Source: Atriophallophorus winterbourni (Eukaryota; Platyhelminthes; Trematoda; Plagiorchiida; Microphallidae). From it: a stretch of 64,000 bases of DNA. The position numbers and the translations under genes were made by a program. Below the pieces are notes generated by a model, which was not told the DNA's origin, searched no databases, and saw nothing but the letters and a program-made list of their open reading frames with translations. Below are positions 1-11,449 of this stretch, piece after piece. Numbering within the stretch: position 1 is the first letter of the stretch; every line of letters starts with the position of its first letter. The stretch is taken from the NCBI GenBank assembly GCA_013407085.1, contig JACCGJ010018819.1, positions 1-64,000 of the forward strand, in the 5' to 3' direction.

Positions 1-360
1 TTCGCCTGGCAAGCGTTCTCCCTTAACAACCACATAATCCATGATGACATCACGACGGGCGGATGTGAACTCGCCGCTCCAAAAGTCATTGCCCCTTGTC
101 CTATCCAAGGACATTGTATGGTGCACAGGCAAAAACTGAAGTCACCAAACTATCAACGGGGTTATCGGGCTCCGAACTGGAAATTCCAAGAAAAGGGCGT
201 ATGAACCGCTTCGTCGGTCACCGGCCACCGATAGGTGCGAACCTCTCTCGCTCCACTGCCTTGTGGGTAAAGGCTCGGGGTGTGACCCCCTAAACGAAAT
301 CTCCCCTACTTCGGTGTAGGCAACCGGGTAGTATCATGCCTACGTTCAACGATGCCGATG
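1..360 (+). repeat. GC-richer block, possible 5' end of an RTE-like element
   Basis: No protein is recognisable. The block is clearly GC-richer than the DNA after it and ends near a short palindromic run (ctacttcggtgtag). It resembles in texture the GC-rich 5' region of the retroelement at about 26.67-27.21 kb, but I could not align the two by eye. The assignment is weak; it could be any dispersed repeat. Confidence 0.2.
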
Positions 361-470
361 ACAACTCTTTGTACCCCCCTTCTCGCTTTGTACATCTCAT
401 TGTTTATGTTGAACGGCACTATATCTGTATCAGATTGTGCAAATATAATATACAAGTTGATCATATAATA

Positions 471-629
471 ACAAAGTTGATCAAGACGGTCCATAATGGA
501 AGCACTGGACTCGAGTTTCGCTCTCATTTGAGCTCATCAGCAGTGCATATCCACCGCTTCGGGGGCGGGATTCGAACCCCCGACCATCGCCATTGTAGTC
601 CCATGCCTTAACGACTTGGGCTACCGTCC
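471..629 (-). mobile_element. tRNA-derived SINE with hammerhead ribozyme, copy 1
   Basis: Read on the minus strand, the element starts with a tRNA-like head (629 down to about 555) containing an A-box-like TAGCCCAAGTCG and a perfect B-box GGTTCGAATCC. Next comes a hammerhead ribozyme (553-497), then a short tail shared with the copies at 859-1150. No 3' acceptor strand pairs with the 5' GGACGGT, so this is a tRNA-derived pol III element and not a tRNA gene. The organisation matches the schistosome Sm-alpha SINE (pol III boxes plus hammerhead). Confidence 0.8.
497..553 (-). ncRNA. hammerhead ribozyme in SINE copy 1
   Basis: On the minus strand the conserved core CTGATGA is followed by stem II (GCTC, loop AAATGA, GAGC), then GAAA and a minimal stem III (ACTC/GAGT). 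The predicted cleavage site is after the GTC triplet. Stem I pairs GCACTG upstream with CAGTGC downstream, extended by TGGA/TCCA. All core nucleotides are present. A stem III this short usually works better in a dimer, as known for Sm-alpha. The structure is read from sequence; activity is inferred. Confidence 0.82.
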
Positions 630-926
630 ACCGTTTGACCGATCGCAATTAAGCGTTTATGAACTGTTCTCCGGACTGGCACATTTGAGTAGCTTTGTTT
701 GCCCGACCAGTTCAGAAGGAGCCAGCAATATCTATTGTGGTCGCCCAACTGAACAGATCTCCGCGTCAGGTCTTCCCATCAGATACAGTGTAAGCTAACA
801 CCGATTAGATCTGATGGGCATTGTTGTTTTAAGCGATATTTGGAGAATAAGTTGTTTATATTTGTGACTACTCATCCGTGCCAAGCCCATCGAACTATTC
901 ACAAAGTTGATCACGACGGTCCATAA

Positions 927-983
927 TGGAAGCACTGGACTCGAGTTTCGATCTTATTAGAGCTCATCAGCAGTGCATATCCA
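927..983 (-). ncRNA. hammerhead ribozyme, left arm (stem II mismatch)
   Basis: Same architecture as the copy at 497-553, in the minus direction. One substitution changes stem II from GCTC/GAGC to GCTC/GATC, leaving one mismatch. The core CTGATGA and GAAAC, the self-complementary stem III and the stem I strands are intact. Activity is expected to be lower than in the right arm. Confidence 0.7.
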
Positions 984-1025
984 TCGTTAAAACAACAATG
1001 GGTTCGAATCCCGCCCCCTAAGCGG

Positions 1026-1082
1026 TGGATATGCACTGCTGATGAGCTCTAATAAGAGCGAAACTCGAGTCCAGTGCTTCCA
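1026..1082 (+). ncRNA. hammerhead ribozyme, right arm
   Basis: Plus-strand copy with stem I (GCACTG/CAGTGC plus TGGA/TCCA), core CTGATGA, stem II GCTC-TAATAA-GAGC, GAAA, stem III ACTC/GAGT and cleavage triplet GTC. All required core positions are present, so it is a good candidate for an active ribozyme. Confidence 0.82.
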
Positions 1083-1309
1083 TTATGGACCGTCGTGATC
1101 AACTTTGTGAATAGTTCGATGGGCTTGGCACGGATGAGTAGTCACAAATACAAACCTATCTTTTTTTGTGAAAGCGGGAACAGTAGTGCTACATTGAACC
1201 TTATCGGGGTATAATCTTGAGATCGCCGAGTCTTAGCGCTGTGCGGAAGAGTAAGGTACAAAGAAAGTCATATTTGTAGATAAAAAACGTATATCCATTT
1301 CTATTTTCA

Positions 1310-1425
1310 TTCTTATATCTGTCTAGGCCTGTGCAGCATGACAGTACCTTAGCCCTCGTGCAGTCTATGACTGTGCACAACATTATCTGGATCAGGCTTG
1401 TGATTTTATCATCATCATATACGGC
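1310..1425 (-). repeat. Dispersed repeat family R, copy 1
   Basis: Contains the hallmark of a short family (about 210 nt in its longest copies) found many times in the window: a ctgtctaggcctg...gcag block, then a ctggatcaggcttgtg block. Other copies lie near 2200, 2490, 24830, 25095, 25550, 29624, 32880, 33995 and 37990. No pol III boxes, coding capacity or clear terminal repeats were recognised, so the class (SINE or MITE) is open. Strand sign is arbitrary: the 37.99-kb copy is taken as plus. Confidence 0.7.
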
Positions 1426-2199
1426 TGTGCAGCATCTTTGCATGGATTCCAGTATGTGAATACATGCACAAAATATATCCGATAGATTGCCTAATAAACG
1501 CTTCAAAAAAGCAAGAATATAAATATTACTGGATGAACAAATTGCTGAAATGTGAGAAGGCAAAGCAACCCATTTGTAGAAAATATCTACATTGAAACTT
1601 GAAATAACCCATCAAAAGCGAATGAAAACTAACCCGAGGACCTATTTGGAGCACAATTATGGTTAGTTTGAATCTATCTAAATCCAAAACAATATGGGAT
1701 TAAATGATTTCACATAGCTAGTTTATTCGTAAAACATTTCTGAATAACGATTACAACTCTCGCCCATTAGCTCAAGCATCTCTTGTAGAAAACTAATTTA
1801 AGATGAATTTTATCTCATAAAATTTTGGGCACGCAAATTTCGTGTAATTATGTTTCGCTTCAAATAGCGTACTAAGTCTAATTGCTAATCACAGTAGAAT
1901 TTTGGTTTTCGGCTCTCGGGGCAACGGAGACACGTGGATACTTGTTTCGCTTAAACGGGGGTTCTGAATATTACCTTGTGTTGATATCTGAATTGAACTA
2001 AGCTAAAAAGAATACGGATAATCCCTAACTATGATATACGCTGCGACCAAAAGATAGCCCTAAGACATCTCAAAGAATAGATTAGTACAAACATTTTTTT
2101 GGAATTTATTGAAAGTCTAATGAACCTGTGTTATTAATAACTAGTGAAATAAGAACTGTCAGTCAAAATGAGATGTTGTTTTATGTATGTATGAAACCA

Positions 2200-2580
2200 G
2201 ACAATCTGCCGTTGACTGCATGTGCGCTAAGATACTGTCAAGTTTCATAGACCAAAAAAGATATGAAAATAGAAATGGCATAGACTACAGCGTGTTGTCG
2301 CGTGCAATTCATCACTGGTCGCAGAACAATTTCGCACAGAAGAACTGCACGATTGCACATCCGTTTATAGTTGTTGTTTTATTTCACATGCACCGATGGT
2401 GCGATGCAACAGATAAAGTAGTCACTGGCTGAGATAATGTTAATAATAAGATCGACTAAAATGACTCATGAATGAAATGAATGAACGCACAAGCCGGATC
2501 CAGGCAAAGTGCCGTACAGTGAGAGACTGCACGTGGGCTAAGATACTGTCAGGTTGCACAGGCCTAGACTCATCCCAGAC
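2200..2580 (+). repeat. Family R, two partial copies in tandem
   Basis: A diverged copy spans about 2210-2375 (gcgctaagatactgtcaag, then a gcacagaag...gcacgattgcac terminus). A second, better-preserved partial copy follows at about 2487-2570 (gatccaggcaaagtgccg, then ctaagatactgtcaggttg). The open reading frame across the first copy is therefore a repeat artefact and is not listed as a gene. Confidence 0.65.
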
Positions 2581-2589
2581 GCAAAGAAT

Positions 2590-3840
2590 CGCAGATTTGT
2601 GAAAAGGAAACAGAACTTAGTCCACTTAGATGGTATGTTCATCATATACTGACTCACCAAAAAGCCCAAAAACAATGCCTATGAGAGCTAGATTTCTGGA
2701 TTTTAGGAGTGCTTTCGGTTTAGTTGATGATAGGATACTTGATTGGGTGAAGGTGTTTCTCCAAATTACGTGAATATATTTTGAGCACTGTATTCACAAA
2801 GTATACGTTAATGTAAAAAATGATGATAGTTCATGTTATCCGACATGGACCCCCAAGTTTATGCTACCCAGAAGATTTAATTTGCTTATACAATTAGAAC
2901 AGCTTTATTTTGAATGGGTGCAAAGGTCTGTTGCAGGATCCAAAAATTTGAACTATATTCTGAGAACGAGGAAAATTCGGTTGTAAATCGTTCAACCAAA
3001 GTGGCTAGTTGTATTAATGGTTATGCCGATGTTTTCACATCGATTGAATCGCCGTTCCTCTTATTTGCGGACGATGTCAAAATCTGACGCTCACTCAAAT
3101 CGCCAAGGGATTCGCATGCCCTACAAGATGACTTAGATCGTTTACACAGCTGGTCTTTAAGGAATCATCTCCCATTTAACACCTCAAGTGTTGCGTTCTC
3201 CCCATCCGACACTCAGATCCGGTCGTTTACATTTTGGGCTCAACAGTACTTCAGAGTGTTCGACAAGAAAAAGATCTCGGTATCATCATCTCGGTTGCGC
3301 CACTTAATGCGAACAAGCCGCTGCAGCGGCCAATCGCAATATTGGCTTACTTCGCCGCTCTTTCGGCAGGTTTGACCGGTTTCTCATCCCGACATTGCTG
3401 AATGTCTACATCCGGCCACACTTGGAGTACGCTGTACATGTTTTGCAGCCTTGGCTATGAAAGACGTGTCATTTCTCGAAAAAGCCCTGCGGCGTGCGAC
3501 AAAGCTTATCCGTGGTATGCACAACATGTCTTACGAGGAAAGGTTACGTAGTTTAGATATATTCTCCGTTACGTACCGTCTTTACCGCGGTGACATGTTA
3601 CTTACCCACCGGATCTTGACTGACCCCTCCCATCCATGCAACTCCCTATTCGTTCCTACTTCAAGCACTAACCTTTGAGGACATGAGCCCAAACTGTTAC
3701 ATCAACAGAGCAGGCTTGAATGTCGATCCAGCTTTTTCTGTGAGAGTTTGCAGTTAGTGGCACACTCCCAGGCACGCTTTTTGAGGCCGCTTCTTTTGGT
3801 TCATTCAAAAGTCTCCTCGATTCTCACCTGCATGAAATCT
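2590..3840 (+). mobile_element. CR1/jockey-like LINE fragment, RT domain
   Basis: Degenerate non-LTR reverse transcriptase with many stops and shifts. Recognisable pieces are LDFRSAFGLVDDRILDWV near 2697 (RT motif with F-D/A-F variant), LLFADDVK near 3065 (catalytic box) and LDRLHSWSLRNHLPFN near 3138. A final open stretch at 3451-3678 includes LEKALRRATKLIRGMHNMSY and the RYRGDMLLTHRIL-like tail usual in trematode CR1-type elements. No endonuclease domain was found, so the copy is 5'-truncated, as is normal for LINEs. Confidence 0.75.
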
Positions 3841-5290
3841 TCCACCCCCAATACACAAGTACCCCGTAAACACTATTTTTATTTTTTTTAAAAACCCTAT
3901 CGCATTTTTCCCCAAACTCACTAGCTCGTGGCAACGGTAAGTTCTCTTTCTGTGCCATTTGCATTTTCGCCACAACCCCGCTAACTCTTTGCCAGTTTCA
4001 TTGCTCTTCCAGATCCCAGTATCAAAAGTCCGTATACACGAAGTTTCAACTGACTCTGTTCCGGAGGATGTGGTTGGTAGCTGTGTCCCGGGTTGACGCC
4101 CTAACTGTTCAAATGCCACAAAAATCCATTGATGGTATAGGGTAAACGCGAATGAGGCCCGCTATAAGGCTTTGGAAACTCGAACATTTCTTTGCTTTTT
4201 CGACCCACTGCTCAATCTTTCCTGCGGTTTGTACAAGCTCTTAGATTCTTATACCGTAATAAACTATTGAACTAGTGAGTTCATAAAATAAAGGTAATAT
4301 GGTTGGTAGCTGCATCCGGTTTAATTCTAATGTGGGTCATTATGTGTGGTTAGTGAATAATCTTGCATTAACGAAAAATAATTCGTGTATGGATGCCAGA
4401 AGGTAAACCCATAAAAACAATTTATCAATACGGTATTTTACACTTTTACTGGCTATAGATGAATATGATTACGAAGAAATTTCCAAGGAAAAGGTCAGCA
4501 TCATAAATAAATCAGGAAAAGGGTAAGCGAAAAGCAAGTATAAGAAGCAACAAATCTCACTATTATATTTGAAACATTAGATTATTACAAACTTAAAATA
4601 CTTTCAAAAAAGGTTTAAATATTAAAAAAGCGCCATAATAATATTCATTTCATCCTATTGACTTTGAAGCGATAAAACACCTAACAAACTAACTTCGAAC
4701 AAATTTCCGTATTTCTTTTTTTTATTCTTGATAACAAAACATCACATGAAGTTTCCAGATTGCCGAATTACGTTTTCAGCTTTTTCGAAATGAATAACAC
4801 TCAGAAGAATAGCGACTCATTAAAAAATAATATAGGTTAGGATAATCCATGGTAATCTCATACTGGGCTGCACTGGTTGTAGCGAAATCACAAGCAGTTT
4901 CAAGGGATGAATATTTGCAATTTAGGATCCGCGTAACAACTGGGATGTTCTACGAGAATCGTAGCATCCTTCTTATTTTAACGTGGCTGAAGTCTCTCCA
5001 AACAAATAGTGAACTAGAATTAACACGCATGGCACCTACTCGCCGTTACCGGGATAACACTAGGAGTACTAGAACTGTTCTCTTGTCAGAAACTTCTGTG
5101 CGAGAGATCACGGATTCACATATTATGTTATGTCACATCCACCAAATGCCCACTCCATTAACCTAATCGCGAGGTTTGAATTGCGGTAGTAATATATCGT
5201 CTAGCGTCAGAACAGAAAATTTTTAATCTGGCCCTATTTAACAAAATTTGTATCTCTGCTTCCATATTCACATGTGAATTTTTATTATTT
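3841..5290. other. AT-rich stretch without recognised gene
   Basis: Open frames near 3805-4119 (-) and 4849-5166 (+) have no recognisable motif and no convincing splice sites. The 4849-5166 frame lies just upstream of a LINE endonuclease remnant and may be an eroded part of that element. Nothing else was seen. Confidence 0.4.
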
Positions 5291-5299
5291 GTGAAAAGT

Positions 5300-6730
5300 A
5301 CCATTCACCCAGTACTCACCCCCGGATGCGCATTTTTGAGTTGCTGGAGAATATTCCTCGTTATAACCACATTTCATGTAATATTCCATAGCGCGAACCT
5401 GATGTACCTTCACTCTTTGATATTGTTCTGACAAGCAATTAACACGACGTTGATAACGTAGCTTTTAAAATCCACCCTGGACTGAGTGATCACGTCATCA
5501 TCCAGTGTGACCATCTGTCTGAATTTTTAAAAACAAATGATACCTGTAGAACAATCACACTGATGGACATTACGGTGTTGAGTGATGCTATTCAAAACGC
5601 GACTTAGTGCCAAGCAACGTAAAGGAGTTTTAGGCAAGGCTAATATCATATCTCTAGAAATCAATCCAAGTGAGTTCTACATTTCTCCTCGAAAACTCAA
5701 AAACATTAAATTTGAACTAAAAAGCTGAACACTTAAGTGATTTAAAGTACGAAACATTGCTTGGTGACACCATCGTCAAAACCAATCATCTGAGACCCGA
5801 AAAACATTCCATTGATTGCAAAGAACAGATATCACGCATGATAGAGTTCAACCCCTAAATCCTCTATCGTGTGGTTAACGATAAAGCTAAGGTGAAACCA
5901 GGTTCAAACGGTATAAACCCACACATATTGAAGCAACCTGTAAATTTGCTATACAAACCACTCGCATGTTTATTCAATGAATCGCTTGCGAATTGCGTGA
6001 TTTTAATCATTAGAAACGTTCAATATTTAAAAAGTAATCTGTTTCTTTTGAGAAAACGGCATGCGTTTACTGATAACGCTGGATGATTGAACACAAGCGG
6101 CAGATAAAGGGCAAGCAATTCACTCTTACTACCTAGATATCTTCAAAGCATTTGATCGACTTAACCACAGCTTACTACTGCAGAAGCTTGAAATATGGAA
6201 TTGTGTCCGTAGCCCAGAACACTGTTTGCTATAACAAAAAGATTTCGATTCTATTCACAATTTGTCGTTGAAGAACAAACAGCTATTTAACTGCCTCAAA
6301 TACAGGCTCATGAATGTGGGTAATCAATTTGATTTCCCATGCCATACAAACCTAAACTGAAGAAAGTAGTATTATTCTCTCCGTGTCTGTTTTACTTCGA
6401 ATATTTAACCTTCTACCGCTGATCATTCTACTGGCTTGCATGACTTAAAACTAAATAACACGATTTTTAAAAGAAAAAATCATTTCCTGATTAATTGGCT
6501 AAATAACTGCCTGATAAAGCGCAGCATAAATATGCTATTTAATTTAATAGTTCGGCTTGTTTCATACACCTGTATTTTAACATTTTGCAATTCTATGTTT
6601 ATTGCTGGGTTCTTTTTTAGACCATTTGAATTATTGAATTACCTTGAACGTCACCACTTATCCCATCGCATTTCTGTTGCATCTAATGATGAGTTATTTC
6701 TCGATGGTGTTTATTGGCACATCTTCAAGT
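5300..6730 (+). mobile_element. CR1/jockey-like LINE fragment, endonuclease and RT remnants
   Basis: The C-terminal endonuclease signature EPDVPSLFDIVLTS is at about 5398, followed by DNVAF and GLSDHVIIQCDH. RT pieces follow: FKAFDRLNHSLLLQKLEIWN near 6146. The C-terminal tail near 6385-6470 (VLLRIFNLLPL) parallels the tail at 61.8 kb, and the downstream 3' sequence (ttgaattaccttgaa) also recurs there. These two copies therefore belong to one family. Many stops; non-functional. Confidence 0.7.
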
Positions 6731-6739
6731 GAAGACATC

Positions 6740-7600
6740 TATGTTTCAGAAAGCGCTATAACCCTCGGGTGAAACTTAGCCACAATATAAATGTGTTTAA
6801 CAACCCTATTACTAATGCTGCATGCATCAGGGTACAATACAGCGTGCTGGTTATCCGTGCTTCTGAAACTTATATGTATGACCCTCGGTAAAAGCAGCCA
6901 AACGGGCTGTACAATTTTCGGCTCGCTACTCAATGCAGGAGTATCAGGTTTTGGCAGCAATAAAGTAATGGATCGTTGTCTGACAATTGACACCGCATCT
7001 ATCGTAGTGGGGTATCTACTGAACACCTGCTTGGTGTACATCTTTATTGGAGCGGAGCAAATCAACATCGTCTGGACCGGACAACATGAATCGTAACGAT
7101 GTGCGGTCAGGTATGATCGTCGGTTTATGAGTAGCGTTTTTGGTTACGTCTAACTAACAAACAGCACATGTTTCTGAAGGTAATATTTTTCTATTTGAAG
7201 CAGAAAAGTATAACCTAAACTCTTATAAGTTTTACGCATAACATCAAAGAAGATTTCGGCGGGTAACGAGGAGGTCAAAGTGTTTATGTTTATGTTCCAG
7301 TGGATACATAAACAACTTGAAAAGATGATCCACATAAGTGATCACATGAAGATATTACACCGTTTAAATTGGTATGCGCTAAGGTACGTGAAGGCTAGGC
7401 ACGTGACAACAATTCGAACGACGAAATGTAGTTAGTCATTGGTCATGTGGTTATTCATTCTACACGTCCTATAGTTCGCGCACGGTTTGTTTTGCAAATG
7501 TGACGCGCATGGCTCCACAAGATTCCCGCTTCTTCAGTATTGACTGCATCTTGTTGCCCCATGTTAGTCGCAACACATTCTTTTCTATGACACAGTCAAA
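6740..7600. other. No recognised gene
   Basis: Overlapping frames on both strands at 6739-7096 are complementary shadows without family motifs. No repeat match was found in the rest of the window. Confidence 0.35.
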
Positions 7601-7608
7601 TTCATTCA

Positions 7609-7900
7609 TTCAGTCCTCTCCGTGCCGGGTGGCACATCGGGCGAAGACAACTTCAAGCCAGTGGTTCCGGTCTGTCGCTGCTTCCGTTGCCGTCTGCACC
7701 GTGGATCCTTGTGCATGTAGTTCGCGTTCCGAAGTTCTGCGCCAAGTTTCCTTGGGCCGTCCCCTTTTTCGTTTACCTTGCGGATGCCAGTGCATGGCTA
7801 CTTTCGTATGCGAACTGGGATCCATCCTGCAGACATGACCGAACCACGGATCTGTTGTCATCGTTTCCGTAGCAATTTAGGTTTTACGGGATAGGGTTGC
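7609..7900 (-). mobile_element. RTE-like LINE, C-terminal tail
   Basis: The minus-strand frame 7610-7861 holds WFGHVCRMDPSSH and GKRKRGRPKETWRR, followed by a W-L-E-V-V-F/A-R motif. This is the conserved C-terminal end of RTE-type reverse transcriptases (RWLGHVLRM ... GKRKRGRPK.TWRR). Only this end is kept. The adjoining GC-richer block up to about 7965 may be its flank or a second repeat. Confidence 0.75.
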
Positions 7901-7969
7901 TAGCCATAAGCCCAACCCTCCTCCTTTCTCAGACGGGCTTCGAACCGTCCTTGGCGGAGTTACACAGTC

Positions 7970-10900
7970 AAATAATCTGAATTAATCATTATTCTGATTA
8001 ACGGTTTTCAGTAGGGGTGAGTTGCCTTTTTAAATCAACTGGCAAGCATTTTTCAAGTGTATGCTTTCGTGTTTGCCTCAAAACCAGCTTTCGAAAGGGC
8101 ATTTTATATGTTTAGTATCCAGATGGACAATGTGCTCTTTGTAGTAACCCACTGAGTACTACGCTTTTAAAGCGTAATTGAACGTTATTTTGTGCCGGCA
8201 TTGTGAGCGTTAAAAACATTGATAGCTCATCGCCATACTTTCCAGCTTGATAGATCTTGTGAGCAGTAAATCTTATCTGATTTAGCGATAGTTCAGTAGT
8301 AAAAAGTCGAGTTCAAATCCACGGTCTTCATAGCCTAACACTCTAATTGTGAGAATTATCGTTTTAGCATCGTAATGAAGTTGCTTCTGCGCATTGCACT
8401 ACGCAGTTGTAACTACGGCGTAATTAGTTGGTAGGTAGCTCGAGGTCCATGCTCAGGGATAGGCCTGATATGCGCACCGTATAACACACTAGACGCCTCA
8501 ACAAAGTGCCCACAGAAAACGGTGTGCATTTTCGATTTCTTCAATCGCTGCGGAGAAGGTGAAATGTTGAATTTCATAGCTTATTTTCACATAATCTGAC
8601 GAGCGCCATTTTCTTGGTATCACACTCAGGTAAGGATCTAAAAAACGCGCAAGCTCACTTAACTCATTAACATAGTTTATCAGACTATTTGCGTCATATT
8701 ATAACACATTTAGTATTTTAAATGTTTCACGAAATCGGTGTTAATGGAACTGTCTTCCACCGTATAAATTGCGTCATTTTCATCAATCGGAAACCCAAAA
8801 TATGAAGATCGCAGTACCCAGACTGCAACCGTTGCAGTAGTGTCTTTGTGGCTATCATTTTAATTTTTCATCTAAGAATAAATCGAGAGAGATACGAGTT
8901 TTTTCCACTAAATCTCGATCGTTTGCTGAAAATACTCGCTGCATTATTGTCAGTCTTTAAGTCGATTTTTGGTGGTCTCGGAGATGCAGTCCGATTATGC
9001 GGTCTTCGTCCTAAGCAAAATGCAGAGAACACTGTTACATGTGCTTTGCAATGGTCGGATAACTGCGACATTATGGTTTGTAATGAAGTCCAATCTTGCG
9101 AACGATTTTTCAACCAAAACGTGTTAAATATAATAACTTATTTCGACCTCCGGGCATCGAAGATTTTCTTGGTAGTGATAACCTAGCATTTCGGTAAATA
9201 ATTCTTATGTCATGTATCATGTTATATTCATGAGTATCTTGATGTTGACATTTGTTGATGCGACTGCTGCCCATGAGTTAATAATAGGTCGACGTGGCAT
9301 CTGACACACTTCAACAGGTGATTCACATGGAATTAATGGCTGTTTGGGCTGCTTCATTACGGTAGGTGTTCCCAATTGCTTTCCCATATTCCTCTATTTT
9401 CTATACACTACATTCCGGAACAGATATATTTGTGATAATATCTAAACAAGGAAAAATCCTCGTATCACCATATTTTCAACACAATGCGTCCTAAAATATC
9501 TGTCTCTCACTGTATAAATATTCTTAAATATCCTCGAACAAGAAATTGCAACGTAAAGTTAGATAGTTACACATCTTTGATATTGAATAAGTAGTAAAAA
9601 TTAGAATCTGAATTTTTAACTCTACGTAACGAAATAACAACTTTGCAAACTTTTTTGATTCTCTTAAACCGTTATTATCTTTTATAATTACTAATTCAAT
9701 TAATAATCATTATATCCTGATACAAGCCAATAAATTTGTAGAAACTCTATCCACTGAAATTAGTCAGAGAGAATCCAGTTCTCAGAATATCATTTCATTC
9801 AATATGGCTAATAAATATTCTTAAATCAATTAAAATAATTTATTTTTACTTTATATGTCATTACAGTATATTCTGCGGGTTTGTCCGCTTAAGCAAACAC
9901 AGCATGAAACCGTGAACCCCAATTCTTATAAAATTCAATGAGAAATGTTTAGTGTCATATTTGTTTGAAAATAAAAATATTTTAAAATCCATGCCCGATT
10001 TTCCAATGTTACTATGGATCCTCGCCTCACGCCACTGATTTGGCGTTTCGGTCGTAAGAAACGCAAAATACCATTACACCCCTAAACCAATCATCTTCTG
10101 ACGCAACTGAGAGCATGCGATGTGATTCATTTGTATTTAGTACCCCTGCCAGAAGTCAAGCTTCATCACCTTCTGCACCCAATAACATGGTGCACAGATC
10201 ACTGCCGGCCTCTGAGCATTCATTTTGCTTGCCTACATTTAGACAGACGCAAGCTCTCATTTTAAACCCTAGCTCATTTATAAACACAGTAGTCTGGACA
10301 CCTCTATACCAACAAATAACGCTTGTCAATTAAAATAATAGGCGCAAACACGATGTCATCTACAGTACTTAACTTCAATACCGCCCTATGCAGTTTAGTT
10401 AGTTCCCAATTGACTACGTCTGGCTTTATAGACCCTCCCCTTACCCAGAGGTCATTGTACTCAACCATTTTACTATTCTGATCACATCACTCGAAGCCCT
10501 TCATTTTAAAAACGATACACCTCCAATTCATTCAACAGACGCTTTTTATGACCATGACAATTTGTTTTCAAAAAATAATAAATTAAATATAAAATGCCCT
10601 AAATTGTTCACCAAATCTATTGTTCGAATTTTTGTGTCCGTATCGTTACTTATAAATGCCATATCAATTACACCTAAAATCCAAATACTGTAATCTTTTC
10701 TAATTTCGAACTCTGTAGACATTATTCTTATAACTAAAACGTAGACACGAGAGGACAAGCCTAACTGAACACTTAAGGAAACAAAGAATGAGACCGATTC
10801 TTCCTCTGTAGTTAGTTCACAGCGGTCTTTTCAGCATTTCTTTTAAAAATTAAAGTTTTATTGACGAAGGCGTAATATAAGCTCATTAGGCGTACAAAAT

Positions 10901-11440
10901 TAACGGTAGTCCAGAAAATAGAAAAGAAAATAATAGAGCCGAATTTTTTGCTATGGGAACGCATTATAATTTCGCTCTCCTTCGTTCTTATGAACCATTA
11001 AGAAGTGACAGATATGATCTCAGTTAACTCACTTAGAGACGATAAAATTACGACATTAAAGGTCATGAAATTACTGAGTAAGCTTTTCAAGTTAAGTTCA
11101 TTCAACTCACTAATCAACATAGATTTCATTATCAAATATTTTAATTCATCCGAAGCTTAAACAATCATTAGTTTCCCTAAATCTTTCTGTGAAGAATTTC
11201 TTGTAAACTGTAACTCTACCTACAAAAATTCCAACTACCCTCGACTGAATACTTTGAGTATTAACCTGAGTGACAAGTAAATTCTGTTAGCAAGCAACTG
11301 TTAGTATTGAACCTGACATAACAGGTATAATTTCAGCCATATGCAAAATGGGTGTCAAAACATTTAAACTTCTCTTGCTGAACTTATTCAACGCATATAT
11401 TGCATCTGTTAACTTTTCAGCAGAATGAAAACACTTAATA
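7970..11440. other. 3.5-kb AT-rich region without recognised gene
   Basis: Frames at 8848-9186 (+, 112 codons, LCGLRPKQNAENTV), 10115-10333 (+) and 10546-10758 (-) lack known motifs and splice context. No copy of the window's repeat families was recognised here. Possibly intron or old decayed repeats. Confidence 0.4.
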
Positions 11441-11449
11441 GTTAAACCC

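Larger units (their letters stand above)
859..1150. repeat. 125-nt inverted repeat of two SINE bodies, 42-nt spacer
   Basis: Positions 859-983 are the reverse complement of 1026-1150, with a single difference seen by eye (position 951 region, in ribozyme stem II). The spacer 984-1025 keeps a B-box (GGTTCGAATCC) of the right-hand SINE. Both arms continue past the ribozyme into about 70 nt of SINE body. A transcript through the locus would fold into a long hairpin. Head-to-head insertion or inverted duplication could explain it. Confidence 0.9.

Noticed and set aside
541..629. tRNA gene on the minus strand
   Set aside because: A- and B-boxes are good, but the 5' acceptor strand has no 3' partner and the sequence runs straight into a ribozyme repeated elsewhere; it is a SINE head.
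1201..1563. 120-codon minus-strand gene
   Set aside because: The frame covers a family R repeat copy; no protein motif.
2187..2432. 81-codon plus-strand gene
   Set aside because: Lies on a diverged family R copy.
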